A stretch of 64,000 nt of DNA from Petrolisthes cinctipes (taxonomy: Eukaryota > Arthropoda > Malacostraca > Decapoda > Porcellanidae): NCBI GenBank assembly GCA_033782935.1, contig JAWQEG010000720.1:310001-374000 (forward strand). Reading direction: 5' to 3'. The position numbers and the translations under genes are program-made. Shown here one piece after another: positions 63,679 to 64,000 of the stretch. The notes under the pieces were generated by a model. It was not told the origin of the DNA. It worked only from the letters and a program-made list of their open reading frames with translations, and ran no database searches. Every line of letters begins with the position of its first letter. The first letter of the stretch is position 1.

Positions 63679-64000
63679 CCACTGTTCTAGGTTTGATGAG
63701 GGAAATATCACTAACAATAAAATACAGGTTACTTTTTGTTGTTTTTTATTTACAGTTGCATTTTTATTTTTACTTTTCAATTGGGCGTAAATGGACGGAT
63801 GTATACTCATCACACTCTCAGTTATGGGATTAAAACAGTAAGGCCTATGTCTAGTGCCAGGGGAAAAAAAATGTGGTCTGAGGAAGTGAATACAATGAGA
63901 ATATTGTACTGGAGGAACATCTGCAGTCTGTCAATGATGCACGTACCCCAACCTCGCTCAGTTACTCGCAGTTTTAGCTGGTAAAATCTGCTTACTACAG
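63679..64000. other. No recognisable gene
   Basis: Remaining ISL2EU 3' sequence. Short frames only. A second ISL2EU gene (YqaJ-type nuclease in some elements) is not identifiable here. Confidence 0.35.

Larger units (their letters stand above)
54038..64000 (+). mobile_element. ISL2EU/IS4EU-type transposon (THAP + DDE_Tnp_4), right end outside window
   Basis: The left border is inferred from the break in homology with block B. The first bases CATCTATTAGATGG form a small palindrome. It encodes one transposase gene in exons at 54130-54358, 54960-55147 and 62149-63222, the last two being one exon cut by the 7-kb palindromic element. THAP plus HTH_Tnp_4 plus DDE_Tnp_4 is the ISL2EU (IS4EU) arrangement. 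No right terminus is visible before 64000. Confidence 0.7.

Overview
The window looks like intergenic DNA from an animal genome, most likely an arthropod and quite possibly a decapod crustacean. I infer this from degenerate TTAGG-type (arthropod telomere) interstitial arrays, GT/GC-AG introns and the mix of DNA transposons. I cannot name the species. I see no ordinary host operon or housekeeping gene. Nearly everything is mobile, repeated or duplicated DNA.

Layout. 1-5.4 kb, 18.5-21.9 kb and 50.5-54.0 kb hold copies of one duplicated block. The block contains a fragment of a non-LTR element, a hAT transposase tail, a (GA)n tract, a C2H2 zinc-finger gene on the minus strand, a TTAGG-like array and a 24-bp minisatellite. 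The copy at 52 kb has the most intact zinc-finger frame. The copies at 4.4 kb and 19 kb are broken, and a fourth copy is cut by the window start. 5.7-9.8 kb is a satellite-rich non-autonomous element. A complete Merlin-like transposon (6721-9684, 8-bp target duplication, intact IS1595/ISXO2-type transposase) sits inside its 44-bp array. 10-18.5 kb is a repeat desert with MITEs, fold-back elements, tandem arrays, a tRNA-derived SINE and LINE scraps.

21.9-50.5 kb is a nested stack of elements. A CR1-like LINE with PHD and SGNH-esterase ORF1 lies at 21.95-26.66 kb. Next to it is an old LINE (26.66-27.40 plus 46.94-50.45 kb), split by a PIF/Harbinger element (27402-46936, TTA target duplication). 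That Harbinger carries decayed nuclease and Myb-like genes. Four further insertions lie inside it: a P-like element with a THAP gene (27559-31472, 8-bp duplication), a very young Ty3/gypsy element (about 33.06-39.34 kb), a small TIR element (41208-41558) and another LINE (about 41.98-46.8 kb). The Ty3/gypsy element has integrase before reverse transcriptase, which is the Gmr1-type order.

54.04 kb to the window end is an ISL2EU/IS4EU-type transposon encoding THAP, HTH_Tnp_4 and DDE_Tnp_4 domains. One exon is cut at a TA by a 7.0-kb Tc1/mariner-like element (55148-62146). That element is a near-perfect palindrome along almost its whole length: two 3.46-kb arms around an 86-bp centre, each arm carrying two oppositely oriented pieces of one transposase.

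The strongest leads are the palindromic Tc1 element, the integrase-first gypsy element with a YFDN reverse transcriptase motif, the LINEs in which ORF1 and ORF2 share a frame separated only by UGA-C, and the datable nest of insertions. All coordinates come from reading the sequence by eye. Family names rest on motifs, not searches.
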